A stretch of DNA of 64,000 bases from Chloroflexota bacterium (GCA_021324795.1 JAJPIK010000118.1:62001-126000), one strand, 5' to 3'. Counted from the first letter of the stretch, positions 28,077 through 38,421 are shown. Notes: generated from the letters alone by a model not told the origin. Made by a program: numbers and translations.

Positions 28077-31000
28077 ATGGTCACCCTCCAACGAATCCTC
28101 GGCTACGCGTGGGTTCACCGAAAACTGGCGGTATCGGCGCTATCCTCTCACGTTATTCAGATCATGCTGAGCTTGGTCTTGCCGATTTTGGTCAAGAGCG
28201 CGATCGATAATGGCCTGCAAACTCACGACTACCGGATCCTTCTCATCGCCGCTGCTGCGACGATCGGGGTGACCGTGATCCGTTCGATCGTCTGGTACGT
28301 GGTGAACTATACTTATAACCGGCTCGCCGCCGAGGTCTCCTACGGCTTACGCGACCGTCTCTACGAGAAGATCCAGCGAAATAGCCTCCGGTTCTTGGTC
28401 CGCTCGCCTTCCGGTGACTTGTTTGCCTTATCTTCCACCGACGTTCAGGCGATCGAAACCTTCCTGAACACCGGTGTCAACCAATTCGTGAATGTGACTG
28501 TGCTGGGCACGCTCCTTTTCATTGCCTTAATTCGGCTGGATGCCCACCTGACGTTGATTGCCCTGGTCATCTTCCCGCTGATCTCGGCTTTGGCCGTCGT
28601 CTATGGCTCGCTTTCTCGCGAGCGCTCGCGCCGGATCCAAAATATGTACGCCCAGGTTTCGGCGACATTGCAGGAAAACCTGACCGGTATGCGTGTCGTC
28701 AAGGCGTTCGCGGCAGAGGAGCGCGAGATCGCCAAGTTTACCGAAAAGGTCGACGATCTCTTCCGCGCTTCGATGCGCTCGACCAGCCTGAATGCCCTCG
28801 TCTTCCCCACGATGAACTTGATCACCGCCTTCGGCATTGCGCTCGTGCTTTGGTTCGGCGGTGGAGATGTCATCGCCGGGCGCCTCTCCCTGGGAAGCCT
28901 CGTCGCCTTCATTACCTACCTGACTATGCTGGTTAACCCGGTGCGCAGCTTGGGATCGACGATCAATCTGATCTCCGGGGCGGTCGCCGGTGCCGAGCGG
29001 ATTCACGAGGTTCTCGACGGGAATGACGAGATCGAGCCGCTCCACGAATCGGCGATGAAGCCAGAGATGCCGCCCATCGAAGGGGGGATTGAATTCGATG
29101 ACGTGACGTTCGGCTACCACGCGAGCCAGCCGGTGCTCCGACAGGTGAGCTTCACGGTGAATCCCGGAGATACAGTTGGAATCGTTGGACTGACCGGCGC
29201 GGGCAAATCGACGTTGACTGCGTTGCTGGGTCGCTTCTATGATCCAGACCATGGCGTGGTGCGGATCGACGGCATCGACGTTCGCGCGGTGCAGCTCGAT
29301 ACGCTCCGCAGTCAGATCGGCTACGTCTTCCAGGATCCCTTCCTCTTCTCGGCAACCATCGCCGATAATATCCGGTTCGGTCGACCGAACGCCTCCATGG
29401 AAGAGGTGATGGAAGCGGCAAAGACCGCGTGTCTCCACGACTTTATCCTGACCTTGCCCGAGGGCTACAAGACTGAGGTTGGCGAGCGGGGAATCACCCT
29501 CTCCGGCGGCCAACGCCAGCGCCTTTCCCTTGCGCGCGCTTTGCTGATCAATCCGCGCATTTTGATTCTCGACGATACTACCTCGGCGCTCGATCCGGTC
29601 ACGGCCGCCGAGGCCTGGCGCCGGATCAAGGCGCGGCGAGCTGGCCACACGACGTTCATCGTTGCTCAGCGGTTGAGCAGCGTGCGCGATGCTGACCGGA
29701 TCTTCGTTCTCGAACGGGGCGAAATCGTCGAGTCCGGCAAGCACGACGAGCTGATTCAGGGCAATGGTCTTTACGCGCGCCTCTGGAAGCAGCAGGCGGC
29801 TCAAGCTGACGACGTGATCGATCACGAGCGGCTGCGAATCCCGGATGGCGTTGCCTCCGGTGGGGCGGCCAAGCCAGCCATTCACGAAGAGGCACCGGTT
29901 CTGCCCCAAGCCCAACCATCGACGACGAATGGTAAGCGCGACGTCCTGGCATTGAGCTTGGAAGATGATACGATCAGCGGCGCTACCTACGACAGCCGGA
30001 TGATGAGCCGCCTGACCATGTTCGCCACCCCCTTCAAGCAGCTCCTGCTCCTGACCGGCGTGGTCATGCTGGTGACCTCGCTGAGCGGTCTGATCGGCCC
30101 CTACGTTCAGAAGCAAATTATCGACGTGCCGCTGGTGAATGGGAACTACGGTCTGCTTCACCTATTTAGCTTGTTCTTCTTGGGGGCCGCGGCAATTCAA
30201 GCGCTGACCGGTATGGCGTATAATTACTTGCTCAACCGGTCGGCCTGGGAAGTGTTGCGCTTTCTCCGCTTGCGTCTCTTCATCCATATGCAACGATTGT
30301 CGCTCGCCTTCTACGATCGCTACAAGGTCGGCCGGCTGCTCTCAATCATGTCCGGCGACGTGAACGCGATCAGTAACCTGCTGAGCTCGGGTATCCTGCA
30401 GTCTCTGTCCGATATGATCGTTCTCATTGGCATCGTCGTTACTCTGCTCTCACTCAACGTTCGCCTCTCACTCGTCTGCTTCGCTTTGATTCCGATCATC
30501 GCGGTCGCCACTCAAGTGCTGCGCGAGCAGATGCGCCTGGGCTATCGTGAATGGCGGCGTCGCTCGTCGATTCTGAACGGTGCGATCGCCGAGGGCATCG
30601 CCGGGGTGCGCGTGACCCAAGCCTTCTGTCGGCAGCGCGAGAATCGCAAGCGCTTCAATGCGCTGAACCAGGATCTGCTCAACGCGATCATCCGCACGAC
30701 CGAGGTCAGCGCAGCGTTCGCCCCGACGATGGACTTTATCAGCTCGGTGGGCACGGCGTTAATTTTGGTCATTGGCGGGGCGATGGTCCTGCAGAACCAG
30801 ATGACGACCGGTGCACTCGTCGCCTTTCTCGCCTACATCACTCAGTTCTTCACGCCAATTCGCGATCTGTCGGCCCGCTACAACGCTTTGCAGGCGGCGA
30901 TGGCCGCTTCCGAGCGCATCTTCGCCTTGCTGGACACCCCACCGGTTGTCGTCGACGCTCCTGATGCCCGGGAGCTGCCGCCCTTGAAAGGGCAGATCAC

Positions 31001-31718
31001 GTTCGAAAACGTTCAATTTGGCTATCTGCCGGACCGACAAGTGCTGAAGGACCTGAACCTGGACATCAAGCCGGGCGAGCACGTCGCCGTGGTTGGCCCG
31101 ACTGGGGCTGGCAAAACCTCGCTGATCAGTCTGGCCTGTCGTTTCTATGACGTGACCTCTGGACGCATTCTTGTCGACGGCGTGCCGATCCGTTCGGTCA
31201 CTCAGAGCTCACTCCGCCGGCAGCTCGGCGTTGTGCTTCAGGATCCATTCCTCTTCTCAGGAACGATCGCCGAGAACCTGCGGTTTGGTCGTCCAAACGC
31301 GACTCGTGCCGAGATGGATGAGGCCTGTCGGGCGGTTGGACTGGAAGATTTCATTGCTCAGTTGCCGATGGGGTACGTGACTGAGCTTTCCGAACGGGGC
31401 GCCGACCTGTCCGCCGGCCAGCGTCAGTTGCTCTCCTTCGCTCGAGCCCTGCTCGCCGACCCGCGCATCCTCATCCTCGACGAGGCAACGGCGAACGTCG
31501 ACACCGAGACCGAGGCGAAGCTCCAAGATGCGCTCATGCTTCTTATGAAAGGCCGCACCGCGATCATTATCGCCCACCGTTTGAGCACGGTGCGCTCGGC
31601 CGATCGGATCGTGGTGATGGAGCAAGGTCGCATCGTAGAGGTCGGCAGCCATCACGAACTCCTCAAGACTGGCGGCCACTACGCACGGCTGTATCAAGCG
31701 TCGGTATCGGTGGTGTAG
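28077..31718 (+). CDS. Single-chain full-length ABC exporter, two fused half-transporters (type IV fold)
   Basis: 1,213 residues: TMD1 (about 1-320), NBD1 (330-590), a linker of about 55 residues, TMD2 (640-960), NBD2 (970-1213). Bacterial exporters of this kind are normally two half-size proteins. NBD1 is degenerate: Walker [10 protein letters not shown] at 371, signature [10 protein letters not shown] at 475, but Walker B reads LILDD with Asp500 in the catalytic-glutamate place and the H-switch is Gln531. NBD2 is canonical (Glu1136, His1167) but has LSAGQ instead of LSGGQ. One consensus and one degenerate ATP site therefore form, as in heterodimeric TM287/288- or BmrCD-type multidrug exporters. 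Starts at ATG 28077 with AAAGG upstream. Substrate unknown. Confidence 0.93.
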   Translation: MVTLQRILGYAWVHRKLAVSALSSHVIQIMLSLVLPILVKSAIDNGLQTHDYRILLIAAAATIGVTVIRSIVWYVVNYTYNRLAAEVSYGLRDRLYEKIQRNSLRFLVRSPSGDLFALSSTDVQAIETFLNTGVNQFVNVTVLGTLLFIALIRLDAHLTLIALVIFPLISALAVVYGSLSRERSRRIQNMYAQVSATLQENLTGMRVVKAFAAEEREIAKFTEKVDDLFRASMRSTSLNALVFPTMNLITAFGIALVLWFGGGDVIAGRLSLGSLVAFITYLTMLVNPVRSLGSTINLISGAVAGAERIHEVLDGNDEIEPLHESAMKPEMPPIEGGIEFDDVTFGYHASQPVLRQVSFTVNPGDTVGIVGLTGAGKSTLTALLGRFYDPDHGVVRIDGIDVRAVQLDTLRSQIGYVFQDPFLFSATIADNIRFGRPNASMEEVMEAAKTACLHDFILTLPEGYKTEVGERGITLSGGQRQRLSLARALLINPRILILDDTTSALDPVTAAEAWRRIKARRAGHTTFIVAQRLSSVRDADRIFVLERGEIVESGKHDELIQGNGLYARLWKQQAAQADDVIDHERLRIPDGVASGGAAKPAIHEEAPVLPQAQPSTTNGKRDVLALSLEDDTISGATYDSRMMSRLTMFATPFKQLLLLTGVVMLVTSLSGLIGPYVQKQIIDVPLVNGNYGLLHLFSLFFLGAAAIQALTGMAYNYLLNRSAWEVLRFLRLRLFIHMQRLSLAFYDRYKVGRLLSIMSGDVNAISNLLSSGILQSLSDMIVLIGIVVTLLSLNVRLSLVCFALIPIIAVATQVLREQMRLGYREWRRRSSILNGAIAEGIAGVRVTQAFCRQRENRKRFNALNQDLLNAIIRTTEVSAAFAPTMDFISSVGTALILVIGGAMVLQNQMTTGALVAFLAYITQFFTPIRDLSARYNALQAAMAASERIFALLDTPPVVVDAPDARELPPLKGQITFENVQFGYLPDRQVLKDLNLDIKPGEHVAVVGPTGAGKTSLISLACRFYDVTSGRILVDGVPIRSVTQSSLRRQLGVVLQDPFLFSGTIAENLRFGRPNATRAEMDEACRAVGLEDFIAQLPMGYVTELSERGADLSAGQRQLLSFARALLADPRILILDEATANVDTETEAKLQDALMLLMKGRTAIIIAHRLSTVRSADRIVVMEQGRIVEVGSHHELLKTGGHYARLYQASVSVV

Positions 31719-31893
31719 CGACCAATAGCAATAGAAGTGGATTCGCAGTAACCCCTTATCCGTGACAGATCTTTGACCATAGGACGCGTATGTAGAGGAT
31801 TATCCCGACTCTGACTTGGTCGCATTGGTTGCGCCTTCCTCGGTCCTAGGAGAATGGCGTGTCCTGGGGATCATAAGTTGCAAGGTCTCACCA

Positions 31894-32247
31894 TTACAGA
31901 TAAACGCCGGCCGCTAGGCCATCCAAGTCAGCGCGGACCCGGTCGAGGCGTCCGGCTTTCAGGGCCTCCGCTGGGCTGAACCCTCCCAGGTACAGGCTCG
32001 GCGCGCAAAGCCACTCCTGGACCGCTTCAGGCGTATTGAACATCTTCAGCAGCCGATCACGAAGATCGACAAGCTCCGCCAGCCGCTCTCGAGTCTTCCC
32101 TTAAGGCACGGTCTGGCTCACTTGCCATCGCTCGACAGTCCGTTGATCGACGTCGAGAGCACAGGCAATCATTTCAGCGGAAAGCCCCAAATCTCGCTCC
32201 AACCCCTCAATCAACGGTCCACAGTTCAAAACGCTAGTGTTTGCCAT
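31894..32247 (-). pseudogene. Xre/MbcA/ParS-type (DUF2384) antitoxin broken by an in-frame stop
   Basis: The ATG at 32245-32247 opens a frame of 48 residues (MANTSVLNCGPLIEGL, ALDVDQRTVERWQ, a helix-turn-helix) to a TAA at 32101-32103. The same frame continues without another stop for 68 codons (ERLAELVDLRDRLLKMF, EAVQEWLCAPSLYLGG, FSPAEALKAGRLDRV, ending GVYL and TAA at 31894). The second half matches the toxin-binding domain of Xre-MbcA-ParS antitoxins. A single base change to CAA or GAA at the stop would restore 117 residues. No RES-domain toxin is found beside it. A ribosome site AGGAG lies 17 nt upstream. Confidence 0.8.
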
Positions 32248-32387
32248 GGCTCATCTCGCTGCTCTCCTAACAAATACTATGCCGGACACTTTTTGTCATA
32301 GAATTGTCGGACAGCAGTATGCTGGAAGTAATACAGAGGTGGATCATCGTCATTCGTGCGTCGGGTCCAAAGTGACAGTCTTTCCTC

Positions 32388-33227
32388 TTATGGACTTCCA
32401 TTCGTCGAGGCTACCTCCCGGCACCGTTCCGCCGCGATCTGACAATAGTGCGGATCCACGTCTACCCCGACACAGCGCCGGTTCAGCACCTTGGCGGCGA
32501 CTGCGGTCGTGCCGGAGCCGAGAAACGGATCCAGGATCACGTCATCGAGATAAGAGTAGAGCTTGATCAGACGGCGGGGTAGCTCAATGGGAAACGGCGC
32601 CGGATGGCCAACCTTTTTCGGGTTTTCGCCCGGAAACTCCCAGACGCCGAGCGTCCAGGCGAGGAACTCATCGCGGGTGACGTCGCTTATCCGATTCCCG
32701 CGCGGCCGGCGCCAATCGTCCTTGTAAAAGATCGGCACCATCTCGACCGGCGCGGTCACGAAAGGCGCCGAGGGGCTCAGCCAGCTCCCCCAGGCGGTGC
32801 GTCGTGAGATGTTCTGCTCGTTCCAGACGATCGTCGTCTGATATTGCCAGCCGGCCTCTCGGAAGATCCGTATGTAATCAGCGTAAACGGCCCGCTTTCC
32901 CCCTTTGTTGCTGTCCAGGGGAATATTGATGCAGGCCCGGCCGGTCGATTGGGTAACCCGAAACAGCGCCCTGGCCCAGCGCCCGACCCACTGCACGTAC
33001 CGGTCGTAAGGTAAGGCGTCGGCGTAGCCGTTGTAGGAGACGTCGAGGTTGTAGGGGGGGCTGGTGATGACGAGATCAACGCTTGCGTCGTCGAGCCCGG
33101 CGAGGTCGGTGCTATCGGCGCAATAGATCGTGACGAGATCGTCGCGGTAAAAAGGACAACTCTGCTCGTCGATCGATCGTGCGTCACTCACGAAGCAGAT
33201 GATAGGGCGAACGGCCGGCCGATGCAA
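32388..33227 (-). CDS. DNA methyltransferase, beta-class (N6-adenine or N4-cytosine)
   Basis: 279 residues. Motif IV ITSPPYNLDVSYNG is near the N-terminus and motif I DPFLGSGTTAVAAKVL near the C-terminus, the permuted beta-class order of D12/N6_N4 Mtases such as CcrM/HinfI-type enzymes. SPPY favours m4C or m6A. No restriction endonuclease gene is adjacent, so it is a solitary methylase. The start may be the TTG at 33227 or the GTG at 33191; neither has a clear ribosome site. Confidence 0.87.
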   Translation of the reverse strand: MHRPAVRPIICFVSDARSIDEQSCPFYRDDLVTIYCADSTDLAGLDDASVDLVITSPPYNLDVSYNGYADALPYDRYVQWVGRWARALFRVTQSTGRACINIPLDSNKGGKRAVYADYIRIFREAGWQYQTTIVWNEQNISRRTAWGSWLSPSAPFVTAPVEMVPIFYKDDWRRPRGNRISDVTRDEFLAWTLGVWEFPGENPKKVGHPAPFPIELPRRLIKLYSYLDDVILDPFLGSGTTAVAAKVLNRRCVGVDVDPHYCQIAAERCREVASTNGSP

Positions 33228-33360
33228 CTAGTTTTTTCGTAAGGATTCCCACGCAAGAGGACGAGGAGTAATGGGTACCGGTGATGGCAATTGAGATGAT
33301 GGCCAAGGCGGCGGTGTCGAGTACAATAGAGATGCTCTAGCAAATAAAATTGGTAGGCAG

Positions 33361-33391
33361 CCCTCACCCTAACCCTCTCCCAGAGAGAGAG
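33361..33391. repeat. Dispersed repeat, CCCTCACCCTAACCC family
   Basis: CCCTCACCCTAACCCTCTCC and a short AG-rich tail 25 bases before the rhodanese start. The first 19 bases and the preceding TTGG...CAG occur again at 39550. A more complete hairpin form lies at 52602-52650. These are common intergenic repeats of uncertain role. Confidence 0.7.
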
Positions 33392-33416
33392 CGAATTTCA
33401 GTCGAGGGAGAATATC

Positions 33417-34265
33417 GTGGCCGGTTACGCACACCCGGAGCTTTTGGCCGAGACCGATTGGTTGGCCGCGCACCTGAACGATCCGAAGCTCCGGATTGTC
33501 GACTGTCGCTATTACTACGATGGCCGCGTCGGCCGTGACGCCTATCGGGAAGGTCACATCCCTGGTGCGGTCTACATGGCGCATCCGATCGATCTTTCCG
33601 ATCCGACGGCCACGCCACCGAATCTGGTGCCGGGGCCGGAGCAGGTTGCCGCGACGATGAGCCGCTTCGGCATCGATAACGATACCGTCGTCGTTGGCTA
33701 CGACGACGAGGGCGCCCACACCGCGGCGCGGCTCTGGTGGGTGCTTACCTACTATGGCCACACCAAGGTCAAGCTGCTCAACGGTGGAATCGTGAAATGG
33801 CTCGCCGAGGGGCGTCCGGTCGAAAGCGGCGAGGTGGTCCCACCACTGGCCGTCTTCCGACCCGGTCTACCCCGTACCGACATGCGCGTTCGCGGTGACG
33901 AGCTCCGGGCCGAGCTGAACGATCCGAGGCTTGGCCTCCTCGATGTCCGCCGAGCGACCGAGTACTCTGGTGCCGAGGTTCGCGCGGCACGTGGCGGCCG
34001 CATCCCAGGTGCCATCCACCTCTTCTGGCAGGACAATCTCAATCCCGACTGGACGTTCCGAAATGCCGATGAGATCCGTGCCCGGCACGAAGCGGCCGGC
34101 GCAACTCCGGACAAGAATGTTGTCACCTACTGCCAGAGTGGAATTCGCGCTTCGCACGCTGCCTTTTCCTTGTACCTGATTGGCTACGAAAACGTCCGGA
34201 TGTATGATGGCTCCTGGAATGAGTGGGGTAACCGGGGAGATCTTCCGATCGAGACCGGTGGCTGA
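33417..34265 (+). CDS. sseA: Two-domain rhodanese (thiosulfate/3-mercaptopyruvate sulfurtransferase)
   Basis: 282 residues with two rhodanese domains. The first reads LRIVDCRYYYDGRVGRDAY and GHIPGAVYMAHP; the second has LLDVRRATEYSGAE, then YCQSGIRASHAAF with the active-site cysteine. The CQSGIR loop lies between the thiosulfate and mercaptopyruvate types. GTG start at 33417 with GAGGGAG upstream. It opens a run of plus-strand metabolic genes, 23 nt before the next start. Confidence 0.9.
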   Translation: MAGYAHPELLAETDWLAAHLNDPKLRIVDCRYYYDGRVGRDAYREGHIPGAVYMAHPIDLSDPTATPPNLVPGPEQVAATMSRFGIDNDTVVVGYDDEGAHTAARLWWVLTYYGHTKVKLLNGGIVKWLAEGRPVESGEVVPPLAVFRPGLPRTDMRVRGDELRAELNDPRLGLLDVRRATEYSGAEVRAARGGRIPGAIHLFWQDNLNPDWTFRNADEIRARHEAAGATPDKNVVTYCQSGIRASHAAFSLYLIGYENVRMYDGSWNEWGNRGDLPIETGG

Positions 34266-34288
34266 ATGACAAAACTGAGGGGTATAGC

Positions 34289-35494
34289 GTGTCGAAGCTG
34301 AAAATCACCGACGTTCGCGTTATCTGCACTCAGCCGGAGCGTGTGCGCCTGATCGTCGTCAAGGTTCTCACCAGCGAGCCTGGTCTCTACGGGGTTGGCT
34401 GCGCGACTTTCACCCAGCGTGCCGACGCGGTCGTCACGGCGATCGAGAAGTATCTGAGGCCGTTCGTCATCGGCCGTGATCCAGACGACATCGAGGATAT
34501 CTTCCAGGCGGCCTACGTCAGCTCCTACTGGCGGAGCGGACCGGTGCTCAACAACGCTTTGAGTGGGATCGATCAGGCGCTCTGGGACATCAAAGGCAAG
34601 CGCGCAAACATGCCGGTCTACCAGTTACTCGGTGGCAAGTGTCGGCAATTCGTGCCGGTTTATACCCACGCTTCCGGCCGCGACTTCGCCGAGGTCGAAG
34701 AGAACGTTCGCAAGTACCAGGAGCAAGGTTTTCGCTACATCCGTTGTCAGGTCGCTGTCCCAGGCATGTCGACCTACGGAAGTCGGCCGAGCGGCGCAGG
34801 CAATTCTCAAGTCTGGGAAGGCTCGCCCTACTGTCGAATCGTGCCTAAGCTCTTCGAGCACTTGCGGACCCGCTTGGGCGAGGAGGTCGAGCTGCTCCAC
34901 GACATTCACGAGCGCATTCCACCGATTCAGGCGATTGCCCTGGCGAAAGAACTGGAGCAGTACCACCTGTTCTTCCTCGAAGACCCGTTTAGCCCGGAAG
35001 ACATCGAGTACTTCCGGATTCTCCGCCAGCAAACCGCGATTCCGATCGCCATGGGTGAGCTTTTCGTTAATCAGAGCGAGTACGTGCCGCTGGTGAAGGA
35101 TCGACTGATCGATTTCATGCGGGTGCACATCTCGGATATCGGGGGGCTGAGCATGGCCCGCAAGCTCGCCGCGTTTTGCGAATTCTTTGGGGTGCGCACC
35201 GCCTGGCACGGTCCCGGCGACGTCTCGCCAGTCGGCCACGCCGCGAATCTCGCGCTGGACCTGGCTTGCCCGAACTTTGGCATCCAGGAGCTGGCGCAGT
35301 TCAGCGACGCGGTCAAAGCGGTCTTCCCGGGCTGCCCGGAGGTTCGCGATGGCGCCCTCTGGCCGATCGAGCGGCCGGGGCTGGGCGTCGATGTCGATGA
35401 GAAAGAAGCAGCGAAGTTCCCTTTCCAAGAAAGCCCGTTGAACGGTGGCTGGCCAGAAATCCGCCGCTTGGACGGAACGGTCGTCCGGCCGTAA
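34289..35494 (+). CDS. Enolase-superfamily sugar-acid dehydratase, mannonate dehydratase (ManD/RspA)-like
   Basis: 401 residues. ITDVRVICTQPERVRLIVV and GSALNNALSG-like WRSGPVLNNALSGIDQALW characterise the ManD subgroup; LLHDIHERIPP (Asp), FFLEDPFSPED (Glu) and AMGELFVNQSE (Glu) are the three metal ligands; AWHGPGDVSPVGHAAN is the C-terminal catalytic region. Such enzymes dehydrate D-mannonate or D-gluconate, but many members have other or low activity. GTG start at 34289. Shares an operon with the rhodanese and the dipeptidase. Confidence 0.87.
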   Translation: MSKLKITDVRVICTQPERVRLIVVKVLTSEPGLYGVGCATFTQRADAVVTAIEKYLRPFVIGRDPDDIEDIFQAAYVSSYWRSGPVLNNALSGIDQALWDIKGKRANMPVYQLLGGKCRQFVPVYTHASGRDFAEVEENVRKYQEQGFRYIRCQVAVPGMSTYGSRPSGAGNSQVWEGSPYCRIVPKLFEHLRTRLGEEVELLHDIHERIPPIQAIALAKELEQYHLFFLEDPFSPEDIEYFRILRQQTAIPIAMGELFVNQSEYVPLVKDRLIDFMRVHISDIGGLSMARKLAAFCEFFGVRTAWHGPGDVSPVGHAANLALDLACPNFGIQELAQFSDAVKAVFPGCPEVRDGALWPIERPGLGVDVDEKEAAKFPFQESPLNGGWPEIRRLDGTVVRP

Positions 35495-35507
35495 AGGAGT
35501 GTGACTC

Positions 35508-36575
35508 GTGATCGTTATCGACATGCACCTCGACCTGGCGATGAATGCCCTTAACTGGAACCGCGATCTGAAGAAGCCGGTCGTAGCGATTCGGGCCGAC
35601 GAAGCTGGCATGCCCGAAAAAGGACGCGCCGCGAATACGGTGGCGTTCCCCGAGATGCGCGCCGGCGACATGGCGGTCTGTTCGGCGACTTTGCTTGCGC
35701 GCGAGAATCCAAAGGGAACGACTCGTCTCGATTTTCGCGCCGCCGAGATGGCCTATGGTTTTGCGATGGGCTGCCTGGCCTATTACCGTCAACTCGAAGC
35801 CGAGGGCATCTGCCGGATCATTACCGACTGGCCGGGCCTCCAACGGCAGGTTGCCGATTGGGAATCGCGGGGGCGCGATCAGACGCCGTTGGGCTTCATC
35901 ATCAGCATGGAGGGCGCTGATCCGATCGTCAGTCCCGATCAGGTGCCGCAGTGGTACGTGGCAGGATTGCGTGTCGTCAGCCTAGTGCATTATGGAGTCA
36001 GTCGCTACGCGCACGGCACCGGCGCGCCGGGCGGCTTGACCCCGCTCGGCAAGCCCATGCTCCAGGCGCTCCAAGCGGCGGGCATGATCCTCGATGTTAC
36101 CCACCTTGCCGACGAGAGCTTTTTTCAAGCGCTGGAGATCTTCGACGGCCCGATCCTGGCCAGCCACAATAACTGCCGTGCTCTCGTCCCGGGCGACCGT
36201 CAGTTTACCGACGAGCAGATCAAGCTGATCGTCGCGCGCGGTGGGGTCATCGGCACGGCCTGCGATAACTGGATGCTTTACCCCAATTACGTCCGGCTGC
36301 AAACGCCGCGCGAATTGATCTCCTTGAAAGACGTTGTCGACCACATCGATCACGTCTGCCATCTCGCCGGCAATGCTCAGCACAGCGCGATCGGGACGGA
36401 TCTGGATGGTGGCTATGGCACCGAGCAGTCACCGTCGGATCTGGACACGATTGCCGACCTGCAAAAGATTCCGGCCCTCTTGCGCCAGCGTGGCTACGTC
36501 GAGGCGGACGTTCAAGCGATCATGTACGGGAACTGGCTCCGACTTTTTCGGGAAGCTTGGGCGCCCGCTGAGTGA
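35508..36575 (+). CDS. M19-family membrane dipeptidase
   Basis: 355 residues of the renal-dipeptidase family. Zinc ligands are visible: IDMHLDLAMNALN (H-x-D), FIISMEGADPI (bridging Glu), DVTHLADESF and ILASHNNCRAL (His). GTDLDGGYG is the conserved end. Hydrolyses dipeptides or, in some members, N-acyl amino acids and beta-lactams. GTG at 35508 with AAAGGAG upstream. The gene end overlaps the convergent EamA gene by 56 nt. Confidence 0.88.
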   Translation: MIVIDMHLDLAMNALNWNRDLKKPVVAIRADEAGMPEKGRAANTVAFPEMRAGDMAVCSATLLARENPKGTTRLDFRAAEMAYGFAMGCLAYYRQLEAEGICRIITDWPGLQRQVADWESRGRDQTPLGFIISMEGADPIVSPDQVPQWYVAGLRVVSLVHYGVSRYAHGTGAPGGLTPLGKPMLQALQAAGMILDVTHLADESFFQALEIFDGPILASHNNCRALVPGDRQFTDEQIKLIVARGGVIGTACDNWMLYPNYVRLQTPRELISLKDVVDHIDHVCHLAGNAQHSAIGTDLDGGYGTEQSPSDLDTIADLQKIPALLRQRGYVEADVQAIMYGNWLRLFREAWAPAE

Positions 36576-37455
36576 TCGCGATGCCGGCGACGATGCCAAG
36601 GCCGCCGAGGACGAGTGGCAAGGTGATCGACTCGCCGAGCAGCACGGCCGCGAAAATAATTGCCCAGAACGGGACGGTATACTGGAACACGGCGACGGTG
36701 GCCGCGCTCAAGCGAGTGAGCGCGGCCGTCCAGAGGAGATAGGGGATGCCGGTGCCGACAATGCCAACGTAGAGGATCAGGAGCCACTCGGAGAATGGCA
36801 GGTGGCTGAGACCCGGGAGGGCACCGCTGAAGACCGTGATCAGGAGCCAGGGAATCGTGCCGAAGAGGCTGGAGGCGACGACGACTGCCTGCGGATTGCT
36901 CTTCCGCATTGCCCGCTGCCCCAGGACGATGTAGGCCGCCCAGGTCGCGCTACTCATAAGCGCCAAGCCAACGCCGAGCGGGTTGAGGACGAGCGTACCG
37001 AAACTGGTTGGGCTTTCTCCGAAAATGACGAGAACAAGTCCGATCAGGCCCACCAGCACCCCGGAGATCATGCCGAGATGGACCCGCCCTCGGTGGAGCA
37101 GGATCAGGCTAAGCGCTACGAAAAGCGGGCTGACGTTGGTCAGCAAGCTAGTGACCGACGCTGGCAAGAACGCGAGAGCGGTCGTCGAGCTGCCCGAGCT
37201 GAGGAAAAAACTGAGCAATCCGAGTACGGCCATGGTGCCAAGACGGCTCCGTAGCTCGTACTGGATCTCTCTCATCTGGCCCCGCATCCCCAGAATCACT
37301 GCCAGGGTGAGTCCCGCCAACAATACCCGGAACAGGGTGAGCTGAAACGGGCTAAGCTCGCGCAAAGCGAGCTTGCTCATCGGGTGAAGCGATCCCCAGA
37401 TGATCGTGGTGACGATTAAGGCGGCGTAGGGAGATCCGATTGCTCGACGAATCAC
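36520..37455 (-). CDS. EamA-family transporter (DMT superfamily)
   Basis: 311 residues with ten hydrophobic helices in two EamA repeats: AALIVTTIIWGSLHPMSKLA in the first and GLALMSSATWAAYIVLGQRA in the second. Such proteins export amino acids, nucleosides or other metabolites, or import some. Substrate cannot be deduced. It is opposite to the dipeptidase and 9 nt downstream of the 2-hydroxyacid dehydrogenase on its own strand. Confidence 0.85.
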   Translation of the reverse strand: MIRRAIGSPYAALIVTTIIWGSLHPMSKLALRELSPFQLTLFRVLLAGLTLAVILGMRGQMREIQYELRSRLGTMAVLGLLSFFLSSGSSTTALAFLPASVTSLLTNVSPLFVALSLILLHRGRVHLGMISGVLVGLIGLVLVIFGESPTSFGTLVLNPLGVGLALMSSATWAAYIVLGQRAMRKSNPQAVVVASSLFGTIPWLLITVFSGALPGLSHLPFSEWLLILYVGIVGTGIPYLLWTAALTRLSAATVAVFQYTVPFWAIIFAAVLLGESITLPLVLGGLGIVAGIAITQRAPKLPEKVGASSRT

Positions 37456-37464
37456 CGGAGCGCG

Positions 37465-38421
37465 CTAACGCACCGGATTGCGCGGTTGCTCGCCGCGCAA
37501 AACGCCCAGAACATCCTCGGCAACCGTCTCGGCGACAAGCTGGAACGCCTCCTGGCTCGAGCCAGCGATGTGCGGCGTGGCGACGACGTTCTCCAGTTGG
37601 AGCAGCGGATGGTCGGTCGGCGTCGGCTCGGTCGCCCAGGTATCCAGGCCGGCTCCGGCGAGCCGATTGTTTTTCAAGGCTTCCAGCAGCGCGGCTTCAT
37701 CGACCAATCCACCGCGTGCGCAGTTGATCAGGATCGCGGTTGGCTTCATCCGGGCCAGTGCCGCGGCACCGATGATCCCGCGGGTCTCCGTCGTCAGTGG
37801 CGTGTGCACTGAGATGACGTCGGCGGCTTCGAGCAGCGGCGTCAAGTCGGAGACAAGCTCCACACCCAGATCGGCGGCTCGCGTCGGCGTGACGTAGGGA
37901 TCGAACGCCAAAACCTGCATGTCGAGCGCGGCGCGACACATCTTGGCCAGGCGCGTCCCGACGTTCCCCAGTCCAACCAGCCCCAGCGTCTTACCGAGCA
38001 AATCGGTGGACAGCGTCTCGGCTCGGGCGGCCTCGAACCTTCCCTCCCGGAGCAGTCGACTGTAGGTGGCGATGCGCCGGCTGAGCATCAGGATCATCGC
38101 GAAGGCGTGCTCGGCAACGGCCTGGGCATTCGCGCCCGGTGTGAAGACGACTGGGATCTTTCGGGCCCGCGCCGCGGCCAGGTCGATGTTGTCGACGCCG
38201 ACGCCGTGCTTGCCAATCACCTTCAACTTGGCGGCGCGGGCGATCCGATCGGCCGGCATCGACGCGGTCCGGACGATAATGCCGTCAATCTCGGCGAGAT
38301 GCTGGTCGATTGTCTCGCCCGGTCGATCGGGCAGATAGATGACGTCGACCGCTTTCCTCAATCGCTCGACGCCGTTCGCATGGATCGCCTCGGTCACTAA
38401 AACACGCGGACGCTTGTCCAT
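37465..38421 (-). CDS. D-2-hydroxyacid dehydrogenase (phosphoglycerate dehydrogenase-like)
   Basis: 318 residues. NAD site GLVGLGNVGTRLAKMC, second lobe NCARGGLVDEAALLEAL with the substrate Arg, then LAGAGLDTWATEP, and the Glu/His pair ends in NVVATPHIAGSSQEAF. It matches SerA-like and hydroxypyruvate reductase enzymes but lacks the ACT domain of classical SerA. The likely reaction is NAD-dependent oxidation/reduction of a 2-hydroxyacid in central or sugar-acid metabolism. Confidence 0.88.
   Translation of the reverse strand: MDKRPRVLVTEAIHANGVERLRKAVDVIYLPDRPGETIDQHLAEIDGIIVRTASMPADRIARAAKLKVIGKHGVGVDNIDLAAARARKIPVVFTPGANAQAVAEHAFAMILMLSRRIATYSRLLREGRFEAARAETLSTDLLGKTLGLVGLGNVGTRLAKMCRAALDMQVLAFDPYVTPTRAADLGVELVSDLTPLLEAADVISVHTPLTTETRGIIGAAALARMKPTAILINCARGGLVDEAALLEALKNNRLAGAGLDTWATEPTPTDHPLLQLENVVATPHIAGSSQEAFQLVAETVAEDVLGVLRGEQPRNPVR

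Noticed and set aside
28527..30161. 544-codon minus-strand open frame opposite the ABC exporter
   Set aside because: It is the mirror of a highly GC-biased coding frame; it has no recognisable motif and the plus-strand exporter is certain. The same applies to frames at 34625-35671, 2509-3366, 23765-24790 and 1400-2017.
31719..31893. Search for a RES toxin next to the broken antitoxin
   Set aside because: The downstream stretch reads no RES-like frame in either direction and is too short for one.
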